Assembly (NCBI GenBank): GCA_000436115.1
Contig: FR894561.1
Location: forward strand, 1 to 37,470
From: Firmicutes bacterium CAG:534
GTDB lineage: Bacteria > Bacillota > Clostridia > Lachnospirales > Lachnospiraceae
Direction of reading: 5' to 3'
Length of the DNA stretch: 37,470 nucleotides
The first letter of the stretch is position 1; every line of letters begins with the position of its first letter. The notes beneath the pieces are model-generated. The model searched no databases and was not told where the DNA came from. It was given only the letters and a program-made list of their open reading frames with translations. The position numbers and the translations under genes are program-made. This document shows, one piece after another, positions 23,818 to 31,450 of the stretch.

Positions 23818-24348
23818 ATGCTGAAGCTGGACCATATTACGGATAAAACGGCATATTTTGCACAAAGTCCGGAAAAATCTGAGGACAGGAAGAGCGGGAA
23901 AACGGAACAGAAGGCAGGGGAGCAGGCAGCAGTGCTTGATCTGTCTGCAGATGTGCAGGAGAGCAGACAAAAACAATATGAGGAATATAAGGCCCGTCTT
24001 TCTGAGATGGAAACGCTGATGCAGCAGGTGGAGGATAACCGTACAAAGAAAACGCAGCGGTCTGCAATAAGTGACAGAGTGAAGATCATGGAGGTGGCAA
24101 GACGTATTGCGCGGGGAGCAAAGGTGCCTCCAAAGGATGAAAGAAAGCTTATGGAATACAGCATGGAGCTTTATATGGCGGTCAAAAATATGGCAGCTCT
24201 GTGCCAGGATAGGGATAAAAAGAAATATAAATCGCTCTGGAAGGATGAGGAGGATGGAACATCCATGGAACTTTCAGCAGGGCAGGAGGCCGGGCCAGAT
24301 GGCGGAAATGGAGCAGAAATAGAAGATGTGTACAGCGGTAACCTATAA
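23818..24348 (+). CDS. hypothetical coiled-coil protein overlapping the hydrolase gene
   Basis: The 176-residue product is highly charged. Residues about 50-85 (ESRQKQYEEYKARLSEMETLMQQVEDN) are predicted coiled coil, and 85-140 contain the helical RVKIMEVARRIARGAKVPPKDERKLMEYSMELYMAVKNMAAL, the best-defined part. No signal peptide or membrane segment. I know of no function. GGGAGGAAGC precedes the ATG. Its last 23 bases overlap the next gene, so the two are probably translated together. Confidence 0.65.
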   Translation: MLKLDHITDKTAYFAQSPEKSEDRKSGKTEQKAGEQAAVLDLSADVQESRQKQYEEYKARLSEMETLMQQVEDNRTKKTQRSAISDRVKIMEVARRIARGAKVPPKDERKLMEYSMELYMAVKNMAALCQDRDKKKYKSLWKDEEDGTSMELSAGQEAGPDGGNGAEIEDVYSGNL

Positions 24349-25300
24349 GACAAAAGATTTTTATATGGGAAGAACCCTGGACTATGAATTTTCCTATGGT
24401 GAGGAAGTTACGATCATGCCCAGAAACTATGCGCTTTCCTTTCGGAACGGACACAAGATGAACCGGCATTATGCCATTGTGGGAATGGCCCATGTGGAGG
24501 AGGATTATCCTCTGTATTATGACGGGATCAATGAAAAGGGACTTGGGATTGCAGGGCTTAATTTTGTGGGAAACGCAGTATATCAGGACAAGAAGCCCGG
24601 GAAGGATAATTTTGCCCAGTTTGAGCTGATCCCCTATCTTCTGGGACAGTGCAGCAGCGTACAGGAAGCAAAAGAGCTTCTGCAGAACCTGAACCTGACA
24701 AAGGAGGCTTTTCGGGAAGGCATGCCGCCTTCTCCCCTTCACTGGATGCTTGCGGATGAAAGGCAGGCTATCACCATAGAAGCGGTGGAAGAGGGACTTA
24801 AGATCTATGAAAATCCTGTGGGAGTATTGACCAATAACCCGCCCTTTGACAAACAGCTGTTTGGGCTGAACAGATACCTGGGACTGTCGGTCAGGGAGCC
24901 TCAAAATACCTTCAGCAAAAAGCTGGAGCTTTCTGTCTACAGCAGAGGAATGGGAGCCATAGGGCTTCCGGGAGATCTGTCTTCCTCTTCCAGATTTGTG
25001 CGGGCCGCCTTTGTAAAAATGAACTCCTTATCCGGGGAAACGGAAGAGGAAAGTGTGAGCCAGTTTTTTCATATTCTGGGATCGGTAGATCAGCAGAGAG
25101 GCTGCTGTGAGGTTGCAGAGGGGAAATATGAGATCACCCAGTATACCTCCTGCTGCAATGCTGCAAGAGGAATTTATTATTATACTACCTATGATAACCA
25201 TCAGATCACCGCAGTGGATATGCACCGGGAGGATCTGGAGGCAGAGAAGCTGATCCGTTATCCCAAGATAGAAGGGGAACAGATCAGGATGCAGAACTGA
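24326..25300 (+). CDS. choloylglycine hydrolase family enzyme (bile salt hydrolase or penicillin V acylase)
   Basis: The 324-residue protein has the Ntn-hydrolase active-site set of the family: C2 nucleophile (MCTAVTYKTKDFYMGRTLDYE) with R16 and D19, N79 in GIAGLNFVG, N170/N171 in VLTNNPPFD, and R223 in LPGDLSSSSRFVRAAF. These motifs and the length match bile salt hydrolases of gut Firmicutes, which remove glycine or taurine from bile salts in the cytoplasm. Penicillin V acylases share them, so the substrate remains open. There is no signal peptide. Its stop is directly against the stop of the convergent regulator gene. Confidence 0.88.
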   Translation: MCTAVTYKTKDFYMGRTLDYEFSYGEEVTIMPRNYALSFRNGHKMNRHYAIVGMAHVEEDYPLYYDGINEKGLGIAGLNFVGNAVYQDKKPGKDNFAQFELIPYLLGQCSSVQEAKELLQNLNLTKEAFREGMPPSPLHWMLADERQAITIEAVEEGLKIYENPVGVLTNNPPFDKQLFGLNRYLGLSVREPQNTFSKKLELSVYSRGMGAIGLPGDLSSSSRFVRAAFVKMNSLSGETEEESVSQFFHILGSVDQQRGCCEVAEGKYEITQYTSCCNAARGIYYYTTYDNHQITAVDMHREDLEAEKLIRYPKIEGEQIRMQN

Positions 25301-26221
25301 TTATTTGTCGGTGTAGCTGATCTGGACATTGATGTCCTGATTATAATTTCCAAAATTTTTGCCGTAAATGGTAAGCCCTCCTACATTGGCGGCGTCTTCT
25401 TTCACGGAAAATTTAAGCCTTATGGGCGCGCCGCTTTCCAGGGAAAGATCGGAAAGGGTGATGTTGGAAATACGCAGTCCATCAATAAAAGATCCTTCCT
25501 GATTGATCGTAAGAACCTTTAAAAGTCCATACTGGTTCCAGTAGGAGTACCACCAGTCAGGGTTAAAGAGTCCTTTTACGTCACCAAAATCACCGGGGCT
25601 GGTCCAGAAACCAACATAGACGTCATTGATGAAAAAGGAGATGTCCGAAGGCCATACATTGTTAAAGCCGGGAGTCTCCGATCCAAGCTCTGCAGAGACC
25701 ATAAGCTTATCGATCTTCTGGGTGGAGGGAACAAAGTTTGGAATGGTATATTCTACAAAGCCCTTTGAAAACCAGAGAATATCGGCCGAATATCTGTCAG
25801 GGTGGGCAAAATACCTGGGATCATCCACGGAACCGATGATGGCAGAGGCAGAGGCAAGACCGCAGGTAGGAGAAATGTCATAACCGGAGTAATGGCCTAC
25901 CTTCAGCCCGGTATGATAGATATGGCTGTCCTGCGCTTCCGGGGAAGGATCTACATCAATTAAAATCTTATCTAAGTGAACGGTACAGATCTTTTGATTG
26001 CCGTGGCCGGAGGGCTCGGTATCAGTGGAGATCAGTCCGCAATCTTCCAGTTTCTTAATGTGGCCTGTCAGGGCGCCGTTTGTAATATTCAGGTGGGAAG
26101 CCAGGTCATTCATATTCATTCCATTATTTTCCTGAAGAAGTCTGATGATTTCTATGCGGACATTGGAGCCAAGCGCCTTAAAGATATCAATTCCGTCCTC
26201 CAATGATTTGATGTGAAGCAT
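25301..26221 (-). CDS. ArsR-type winged-helix regulator with beta-rich C-terminal domain
   Basis: The 306-residue protein has an N-terminal winged helix at about residues 8-75 (IFKALGSNVRIEIIRLLQENNGMNMNDLASHLNITNGALTGHIKKLEDCGLI), then about 200 residues of beta-rich sequence with many aromatic residues (DWWYSYWNQYGLLKV), probably a jelly-roll domain of the carbohydrate-binding type. No cysteine metal site is seen in the HTH. I chose the ATG at 26221 with AAAAGGGGG before it; the upstream codons to 26281 lie inside the promoter. Proteins of this architecture occur beside sugar-use genes, but no target is evident here. It is a single gene with its own promoter. Confidence 0.75.
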   Translation of the reverse strand: MLHIKSLEDGIDIFKALGSNVRIEIIRLLQENNGMNMNDLASHLNITNGALTGHIKKLEDCGLISTDTEPSGHGNQKICTVHLDKILIDVDPSPEAQDSHIYHTGLKVGHYSGYDISPTCGLASASAIIGSVDDPRYFAHPDRYSADILWFSKGFVEYTIPNFVPSTQKIDKLMVSAELGSETPGFNNVWPSDISFFINDVYVGFWTSPGDFGDVKGLFNPDWWYSYWNQYGLLKVLTINQEGSFIDGLRISNITLSDLSLESGAPIRLKFSVKEDAANVGGLTIYGKNFGNYNQDINVQISYTDK

Positions 26222-26252
26222 AACTGTCCCCCTTTTAACCGTAATTTCTTCT

Positions 26253-26281
26253 ATTATAACAGCGGAATTTTGGAAAAGCAA
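26253..26281 (-). promoter_or_regulatory. promoter for the ArsR-type regulator
   Basis: On the minus strand TTGCTT (26281-26276) and TATAAT (26258-26253) are exactly 17 bases apart. The -35 is 23 bases from the -10 of the divergent chromate-transporter remnant (TATAAT at 26304-26309). Confidence 0.6.
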
Positions 26282-26315
26282 CGAAAGCAGGGAAACAGTG
26301 TGCTATAATAGGGCC

Positions 26316-26580
26316 ATGGAAAAGAGAAAAATATTATTACGTCTTTTTGTTTCAACTTTATATTTAAGCGCCTTTACCTTTGTGGGAGGCTATGTGATCG
26401 TCACCCTTATGAAGAAGAAATTTGTGGATGAGTATCACTGGATTAAGGAAGAGGAAATGCTGGATCTTTTGATTTTTGTGCTCTGCCTGCTTCTTCTGAA
26501 AAAAGGTAAGAATGAACCCTATCTGGGTGATGCTTCTGGCAGGAGCTGCGAATGTGGCGCTGTCGCTTGCAGGTCTATGA
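26316..26580 (+). pseudogene. chromate transporter (ChrA half-size type) with internal deletion
   Basis: The N-terminal 50 codons read LFVSTLYLSAFTFVGGYVIVTLM then FVDEYHWIKEEEMLDL, the first helix and loop of ChrA proteins (compare GAFTFGGGY and W-I-x-x-E-E). The frame then jumps to what looks like the last helix (LIFVLCLLLLKK). The final piece is in another frame: MNPIWVMLLAGAANVALSLAGL with a TGA at 26578-26580. Normal half-size ChrA proteins are about 185 residues; about half is missing from the middle. A TATAAT at 26304-26309 shows that the promoter is at least partly preserved. Non-functional. Confidence 0.75.
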
Positions 26581-26591
26581 GTAGAAAATGC

Positions 26592-26942
26592 TTATGTGAC
26601 ACGGCAGACACCTACAAGCTCAGGTACATGCAGCATTTTATCGTCAATATAGTAATCACAGGTGATCTTCCGGCTGTTGTTGCCGTAAAGGGCAACGATT
26701 TCCGGGAGATTGTCATTTACGGCGTCAAATTCAAGGCCCTGCTTCCGGCACCAGTCCACAGCGTTTGCCAGGGCGTCCCCGGCACGGCAGGTCCACAGGA
26801 TCAGCTTGTTCCCCATATCCTTCCACCTTTGCAGGTAGGCGATCAGCGCATAATTCGGTTCTCCCAGCTCAGGCCAGTTGCTGTAGCATAAGGTGCCGTC
26901 AAAGTCTACGGCAATGATCTGATAACTCATCTCTATATTCAT
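26592..26942 (-). CDS. small capless HAD-superfamily phosphatase
   Basis: The 116-residue protein has the HAD motif I VDFDGTL (D13 and D15), motif II-like ILWTCRAG, and CDYYIDDK near the C-terminus as motif IV. There is no room for a cap domain. Proteins of this size and pattern (LTxAVxWCxxxGLxFDAVNxNLPE-like) are found in Bacteroides, Firmicutes and phages; substrates are unknown. The ATG at 26942 is chosen since AAGGAGG lies seven bases upstream; an ATG two codons earlier is too close to it. The gene ends 12 bases from the chromate-transporter remnant on the other strand. Confidence 0.8.
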   Translation of the reverse strand: MNIEMSYQIIAVDFDGTLCYSNWPELGEPNYALIAYLQRWKDMGNKLILWTCRAGDALANAVDWCRKQGLEFDAVNDNLPEIVALYGNNSRKITCDYYIDDKMLHVPELVGVCRVT

Positions 26943-26998
26943 AGCCATTCCTCCTTCCTGATGTCCGGCTGCTTTTTACCAAATTTTGAGTTAACACA

Positions 26999-27021
26999 GG
27001 GGATATTATGCTTGTATCCCC
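26999..27021. promoter_or_regulatory. inverted repeat between the HAD gene and csoR
   Basis: GGGGATA (26999-27005) and TATCCCC (27015-27021) form a perfect seven-base inverted repeat with a nine-base centre. It lies about 60 bases upstream of the HAD start on that gene's leader side and about 100 bases before the csoR promoter. It could be a second metal-regulator site or a hairpin. Confidence 0.4.
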
Positions 27022-27113
27022 CTTAAATCGGTACACTTAAATCATAACAGAACAAAAGTACAATAAACCGGACTTATTCAAGCAATCCTTGCAAAACCTC
27101 ATAAAATTTGTAG

Positions 27114-27142
27114 TTGACAAATACCCCCATGGGGTATATTAT
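27114..27142 (+). promoter_or_regulatory. csoR promoter with CsoR operator in the spacer
   Basis: TTGACA (27114-27119) and TATTAT (27137-27142) are 17 bases apart. The palindrome ATACCCCCATGGGGTAT (27121-27137) fills the spacer. This G/C-tract palindrome flanked by AT is the known operator type of CsoR repressors, so repression in low copper and release by Cu(I) is expected. Confidence 0.85.
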
Positions 27143-27202
27143 TTGACTGCAGCAAAGGAAGAAGGAAATTGTGGCATAAAGTGCCGCAAAGAGGAGGAAA
27201 CT

Positions 27203-27547
27203 ATGGACGAGAGCAAAAAAGAAAAAATGACGAAAGAAAACGATCCGCCTTGCTGCTGCATGAGAAGCGCCAAAACCAAGGAACGGCCGGAAAAGGAATA
27301 CAGAGACCTGATGAACCGGCTGAAACGGATCGAGGGCCAGGTGAGAGGCATTCAGAATATGCTGGAAACCGATGCCTATTGTGCGGATATTCTGGTACAG
27401 GTAGCTGCGGTCAATGCAGCCCTGAACAGCTTTAACAAGGTTTTGATGGCGGATCATGTAAGAACCTGTGTGGCCGAGAACATCCGCCAGGGAAATGATG
27501 AAGTGATTGATGAGCTTGTGGGGCTATTACAGAAGTTAATGCGATAA
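27203..27547 (+). CDS. csoR: copper-sensing transcriptional repressor
   Basis: The 114-residue protein has the all-helical CsoR/RcnR core with RLKRIEGQVRGIQNML and the Cu(I)-binding triad C60 (AYCADIL), H85 and C89 (ADHVRTC). That set marks copper sensing rather than nickel or formaldehyde sensing. The N-terminus has an extra CCC at residues 17-19, not typical of the core family. The ATG at 27203 is set by GAGGAGG; the upstream frame overlaps the promoter. The gene sits directly before copA, its expected target, and has the operator at 27121-27137. Confidence 0.95.
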   Translation: MDESKKEKMTKENDPPCCCMRSAKTKERPEKEYRDLMNRLKRIEGQVRGIQNMLETDAYCADILVQVAAVNAALNSFNKVLMADHVRTCVAENIRQGNDEVIDELVGLLQKLMR

Positions 27548-27667
27548 ATAGAGGATTGTCCTGAAATGCAAGAATATTTGCAAATAGCTATGCGGACAAC
27601 CTATTTATAAGCAGGTGCTATAGAGCGGCCGGTACTTAGGCGCTGTGTTTTGGCGCCTTATGTACCG
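27544..27667 (+). other. structured csoR-copA intergenic region
   Basis: Two stem-loops can be drawn. The first pairs TAAATAG...TTGTCC (from 27545) with GGACAA...CTATTTA (to 27608), with small bulges and an inner TGCAA/TTGCA helix. The second pairs CGGTAC-TT-AGGCGC (27630-27643) with GCGCCT-TAT-GTACCG (27653-27667). Neither is followed by a T-tract, so simple termination is unlikely. They lie in the transcript between csoR and copA. Confidence 0.5.
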
Positions 27668-27787
27668 CTGCCAGCGATATGCAGTGAGAAAGTGCCTGCG
27701 TTAAATAGTTTGTCCCGCATAATTTACTTGGATTTTAAGGCATTTCAGGACAATCCGGTTATAGTGGGGAGGAAAGGAGAGATCATT

Positions 27788-30367
27788 TTGCAACAATTTC
27801 ATATAACGGGAATGAGCTGTGCTGCCTGCAGCAGCCGGGTAGAAAAGGCGGTTTCCAAGGTGCCGGGAGTAGACAGCTGTTCCGTCAGTCTTTTGACAAA
27901 TACCATGGGAGTAGAGGGAAGCGCCGGGGAGCAGGATATTATCGCAGCGGTAGAGGCGACAGGATACGGCGCAAGCGTAATGGGAGCGCCGCAAAAGGGA
28001 GAAGGAAATAGTACGGCATTGGAATATGAAGGAATGCTGGAGGATACCCAGACGCCTGCCATGAAAAGGAGATTGATCGTCTCCCTGTGCCTGCTGCTTC
28101 CGCTGATGTACCTTTCCATGGGACATATGATGTGGGACTGGCCGCTTCCCGGCTTCCTGGTTGGAAACCATGTTGCCATGGGACTGTGGCAGCTGCTTTT
28201 TACAGCAGCCATCATGGTGGTAAATCAGAAATTTTTTATCAGCGGTTATAAGAGCCTCTGGCATCGTGCCCCTAATATGGACACGCTGGTGGCACTTGGC
28301 AGTACGGCCGCCTTTGGCTACAGCGTTTTTGCACTGTTTGCCATGACAGACGCCCAGGTAAAAGGGGATGCAGACCGGGTTATGGGCTATATGCATGAGT
28401 TTTACTTTGAATCGGCAGCCATGATCCTGACCCTTATCACGGTGGGAAAAATGTTGGAGGCCCGTTCCAAGGGCAAAACAACGGATGCCCTGAAAGGGCT
28501 TATGAAGCTTTCTCCCAAGACAGCGGTCGTCAGGAGAGAGGGGACGGAAGTGACTGTGCCCATAGAGCAGGTAAGGCTGGGAGACTGCTTTGTGGTAAGA
28601 CCGGGGGAAAGCATTCCGGTGGACGGAATTGTAACGGAGGGCAGCAGCGCCGTAAATGAAGCGGCTCTTACAGGAGAGAGCATTCCTGTGGATAAGGAAA
28701 AGGGAGATCCGGTTTCGGCAGCTACCCTGAACCGGTCAGGCTTTCTCGTCTGTGAGGCCACCAGAGTGGGAGAGGACACTACATTATCCCAGATTATCCG
28801 TATGGTCAGCGATGCGGCGGCCACCAAAGCGCCCATTGCCAAGGTGGCGGATCAGGTTTCCGGTGTGTTTGTACCGGTGGTGATCGGGATTGCACTTGCA
28901 ACGATCCTGGTATGGCTCCTTTGCGGACAAAGCGTTGGTTATGCTCTGGCAAGAGGCATTTCCGTGCTTGTGATCAGCTGCCCCTGTGCACTGGGACTGG
29001 CCACGCCTGTGGCGATCATGGTAGGAAACGGCATGGGCGCACGAAACGGGATCCTGTTTAAGACTGCAGTTTCTCTGGAGGAAACAGGAAAGACCCGGAT
29101 CGTTGCACTGGATAAGACCGGAACCATCACCATGGGAGAACCTCAGGTTACAGATGTTCTTCCCGCAGCCGGAGTGTCGGGGCAGGAGCTCTTGGAGCTT
29201 GCAGCAGCGCTGGAAAAGAAAAGCGAGCATCCTCTGGCCAAGGCGGTGCTGAAGGAAGCCATGGATAAAAAGCTTCAGCTGCAGGAAACCACAGATTTCC
29301 AGGCGGTTCCCGGCAATGGACTGACGGCCCGGCTGTCCGGGGATCTTCTGACAGGCGGAAATCTGGGCTTTATAAGGAAAAACGCACAGGTATCGCCTGA
29401 AATGGAGGAAAAAGCAGGACTTTTCTCCGAGGAAGGAAAGACACCGCTGTTTTTCAGCAGGAATGGAGAACTGCTGGGAGTGATCGCTGTGGCGGATGTG
29501 ATGAAGGAAGACAGCAGAGAGGCCATTACCCAGCTGAAAAATATGGGCATCCATGTGGTTATGCTTACAGGAGACAATGAAAGGACGGCAAGGGCGATCG
29601 GCCGCAAGGCAGGTGTGGACGAGGTGGTTGCCGGCGTCCTTCCGGATGGAAAGGAGGCTGTGATCACCAGGCTGAAGGCAAGCGGCAAGACGGCTATGGT
29701 AGGCGATGGGATCAATGACGCACCGGCCCTTACCAGAGCGGATATAGGAATTGCCATAGGGGCAGGAACAGATATTGCCATTGATGCAGCAGATGTGGTG
29801 CTGATGAAGAGCAGACTTTCCGATGTGGCGGCGGCGATCAGGCTCAGCCGTGCAACGCTGCGCAATATCCATGAAAACCTGTTCTGGGCTTTTATTTATA
29901 ACATTATTGGGATCCCTTTGGCAGCGGGAGTCTGGATCCCGATTTTCGGGTGGACCCTAAATCCTATGTTTGGTGCGGCGGCTATGAGCCTTTCCAGCTT
30001 CTGCGTGGTCTCCAATGCACTGCGGCTGAATTTGTTCCAGGTAAGCAACAGCGCCCGGGACAGAAGGGCCAAGAATGCTTTAGGCAGTAAGCCGCTTTTA
30101 AAAGAAGAAAAGGAAGAAAAAGAGGAAAAGAAAATGGAACGGACAATGAAGGTAGAAGGAATGATGTGCGGCCACTGTGAGGCCCATGTAAAAAAGGCGT
30201 TAGAAGCGCTGGAAGGAGTAACGGGCGCTGTGGCAAGCCATGAGAAGGGAACTGTGCAGGTAAGCCTTGCCCCGGATGCCAGTGTCACAGAGGAAGAACT
30301 TAAGAAAGCAGTAGAGGCAGAGGGCTATCAGGTCAAGGAGATCCTGCAGGACATCCGCAATTATTAA
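27788..30367 (+). CDS. copA: copper-exporting P1B-type ATPase with C-terminal CopZ-like domain
   Basis: With the TTG start at 27788, supported by AAAGGAG eight bases upstream, the protein has 859 residues. An N-terminal heavy-metal domain (GMSCAAC, C11 and C14) is followed by eight helices with the copper motif SCPCALG (C398, C400), the phosphorylated D442 in DKTGTIT, and GDGINDAP at 639-646. A charged linker leads to a second metal-binding domain at the far C-terminus, GMMCGHCEAHV (C794, C797), resembling the CopZ chaperone. It exports Cu(I). It follows csoR after 240 bases. The frame is open for 46 codons upstream, but no homology or ribosome site supports them. Confidence 0.92.
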   Translation: MQQFHITGMSCAACSSRVEKAVSKVPGVDSCSVSLLTNTMGVEGSAGEQDIIAAVEATGYGASVMGAPQKGEGNSTALEYEGMLEDTQTPAMKRRLIVSLCLLLPLMYLSMGHMMWDWPLPGFLVGNHVAMGLWQLLFTAAIMVVNQKFFISGYKSLWHRAPNMDTLVALGSTAAFGYSVFALFAMTDAQVKGDADRVMGYMHEFYFESAAMILTLITVGKMLEARSKGKTTDALKGLMKLSPKTAVVRREGTEVTVPIEQVRLGDCFVVRPGESIPVDGIVTEGSSAVNEAALTGESIPVDKEKGDPVSAATLNRSGFLVCEATRVGEDTTLSQIIRMVSDAAATKAPIAKVADQVSGVFVPVVIGIALATILVWLLCGQSVGYALARGISVLVISCPCALGLATPVAIMVGNGMGARNGILFKTAVSLEETGKTRIVALDKTGTITMGEPQVTDVLPAAGVSGQELLELAAALEKKSEHPLAKAVLKEAMDKKLQLQETTDFQAVPGNGLTARLSGDLLTGGNLGFIRKNAQVSPEMEEKAGLFSEEGKTPLFFSRNGELLGVIAVADVMKEDSREAITQLKNMGIHVVMLTGDNERTARAIGRKAGVDEVVAGVLPDGKEAVITRLKASGKTAMVGDGINDAPALTRADIGIAIGAGTDIAIDAADVVLMKSRLSDVAAAIRLSRATLRNIHENLFWAFIYNIIGIPLAAGVWIPIFGWTLNPMFGAAAMSLSSFCVVSNALRLNLFQVSNSARDRRAKNALGSKPLLKEEKEEKEEKKMERTMKVEGMMCGHCEAHVKKALEALEGVTGAVASHEKGTVQVSLAPDASVTEEELKKAVEAEGYQVKEILQDIRNY

Positions 30368-30469
30368 AATTATTTAAATTTTTCTCATAATTTCTGGCTT
30401 TTGAAGAATAAGATGCTATACTGATAGCAGAATAAGAATTTTTTGGCATAGCCATAGAAAGGCATATAG

Positions 30470-31396
30470 ATGATTATGAGAACAGGTAAGGCACAAGGGA
30501 TAAAAACAAACTGCATCCGGTTATGGGGAACGCTCATGCTTCTTTTTATGCTTGGCATGATGAGACTGCCGGTTTATGGAGCAGAGGAGTTTTCCGTGCA
30601 GGAGCTTTCAGGAGAAGGAACAGTCACCAGCGACAGCCTGAATATCCGCTCGGGACCGGGAACAGAGTATGATGTGGTGGGCAAAGCCGCCAAAGGAACA
30701 GTCCTTGTGGTGACAGGACAGGCGGACAACGGCTGGTATCGCATTGAGCTGGAGGGAAAAAACGGTTATGCCTCCGGCAAGTACATAACCTTTGAAGCAA
30801 AGGCAGATGTAAGTGAGCAGGATCCACAGGAGCAGGCAGAGCAGACTTCGGGAACCGGCATGGGATATATTTCCCAGAGATATATTGACTATCTGAAGAC
30901 GGCGGGCATTATTTTTGGCATGGTAGTCGTTGTGATCATGATCTTTATCACCCTGAAAGGCATCGGAAAGTCCAGGCGGGACGACGAAGAGTATGAAGAT
31001 GAAGAGTACGATGAGGAAGAGGATGATGACGGGTACGATGATGAGGAATACGGGCAGGACGAGGAAGAAGATGAAGAACCTGTGAGAAAGCCAAGGAAAG
31101 AACCTGTAAGGAAATCCGGGGAGCAGCCTGTAAGGAAGCCGGATAGGGAAGCAGCAGGAAAAGCTGTCCCAAGGAAGGAACCCAAAGCGCCAAAGGCTTC
31201 TGATCCCATCAAAATTTCGGAAGAAGATTACCAGCTTCATATCGATCCGATTTATTTTGAAGAAGAAAAGCCCCTTCCACAGCCGGATCATGTTTCACCG
31301 GAGGATCAGAATACGAAAACGCAGGATCTGCAGAAGGCAATGAAAAAGCTTGGAGAATTGCAGGAAGAGATTGAACGGCTGAAGACGGAAAAATAA
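30470..31396 (+). CDS. membrane protein with extracellular SH3 domain and acidic cytoplasmic tail
   Basis: The 308-residue protein has a signal peptide or anchor (residues 15-38), a bacterial SH3 domain at about 45-107 (SDSLNIRSGPGTEYDVVGKA, NGWYRIELEGKNGYASGKYI), a membrane segment at about 145-164 (GIIFGMVVVVIMIFITLKGI), a very acidic stretch (about 170-205), a basic stretch with PVRK repeats (about 206-240) and a coiled-coil tail. SH3b domains usually bind cell-wall peptides. The ordering suggests a wall sensor or anchor with a long charged cytoplasmic tail, but no partner is known. AAAGG precedes the ATG. Confidence 0.75.
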   Translation: MIMRTGKAQGIKTNCIRLWGTLMLLFMLGMMRLPVYGAEEFSVQELSGEGTVTSDSLNIRSGPGTEYDVVGKAAKGTVLVVTGQADNGWYRIELEGKNGYASGKYITFEAKADVSEQDPQEQAEQTSGTGMGYISQRYIDYLKTAGIIFGMVVVVIMIFITLKGIGKSRRDDEEYEDEEYDEEEDDDGYDDEEYGQDEEEDEEPVRKPRKEPVRKSGEQPVRKPDREAAGKAVPRKEPKAPKASDPIKISEEDYQLHIDPIYFEEEKPLPQPDHVSPEDQNTKTQDLQKAMKKLGELQEEIERLKTEK

Positions 31397-31414
31397 GATC
31401 AATACGGAAATAAG

Positions 31415-31446
31415 AAAAGCGGTGGCCAAAACCACCGCTTTTTTGC
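31415..31446. terminator. bidirectional terminator between the SH3 gene and upp
   Basis: AAAAGCGGTGG (31415-31425) pairs perfectly with CCACCGCTTTT (31432-31442), followed by T residues, and preceded by A residues on the other strand. It lies between two convergent genes and can serve both. Confidence 0.9.
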
Positions 31447-31450
31447 ATAA

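Noticed and set aside
27650..27787. N-terminal extension of CopA by 46 residues from the ATG-like frame start at 27650.
   Set aside because: The region is the structured intergenic stretch, has no ribosome site, and CopA similarity starts at the TTG at 27788 behind AAAGGAG.
28784..29872. A long minus-strand ORF (362 codons) opposite copA.
   Set aside because: Its composition is that of a shadow of a GC-rich coding strand, and the plus frame has all P-type ATPase motifs.
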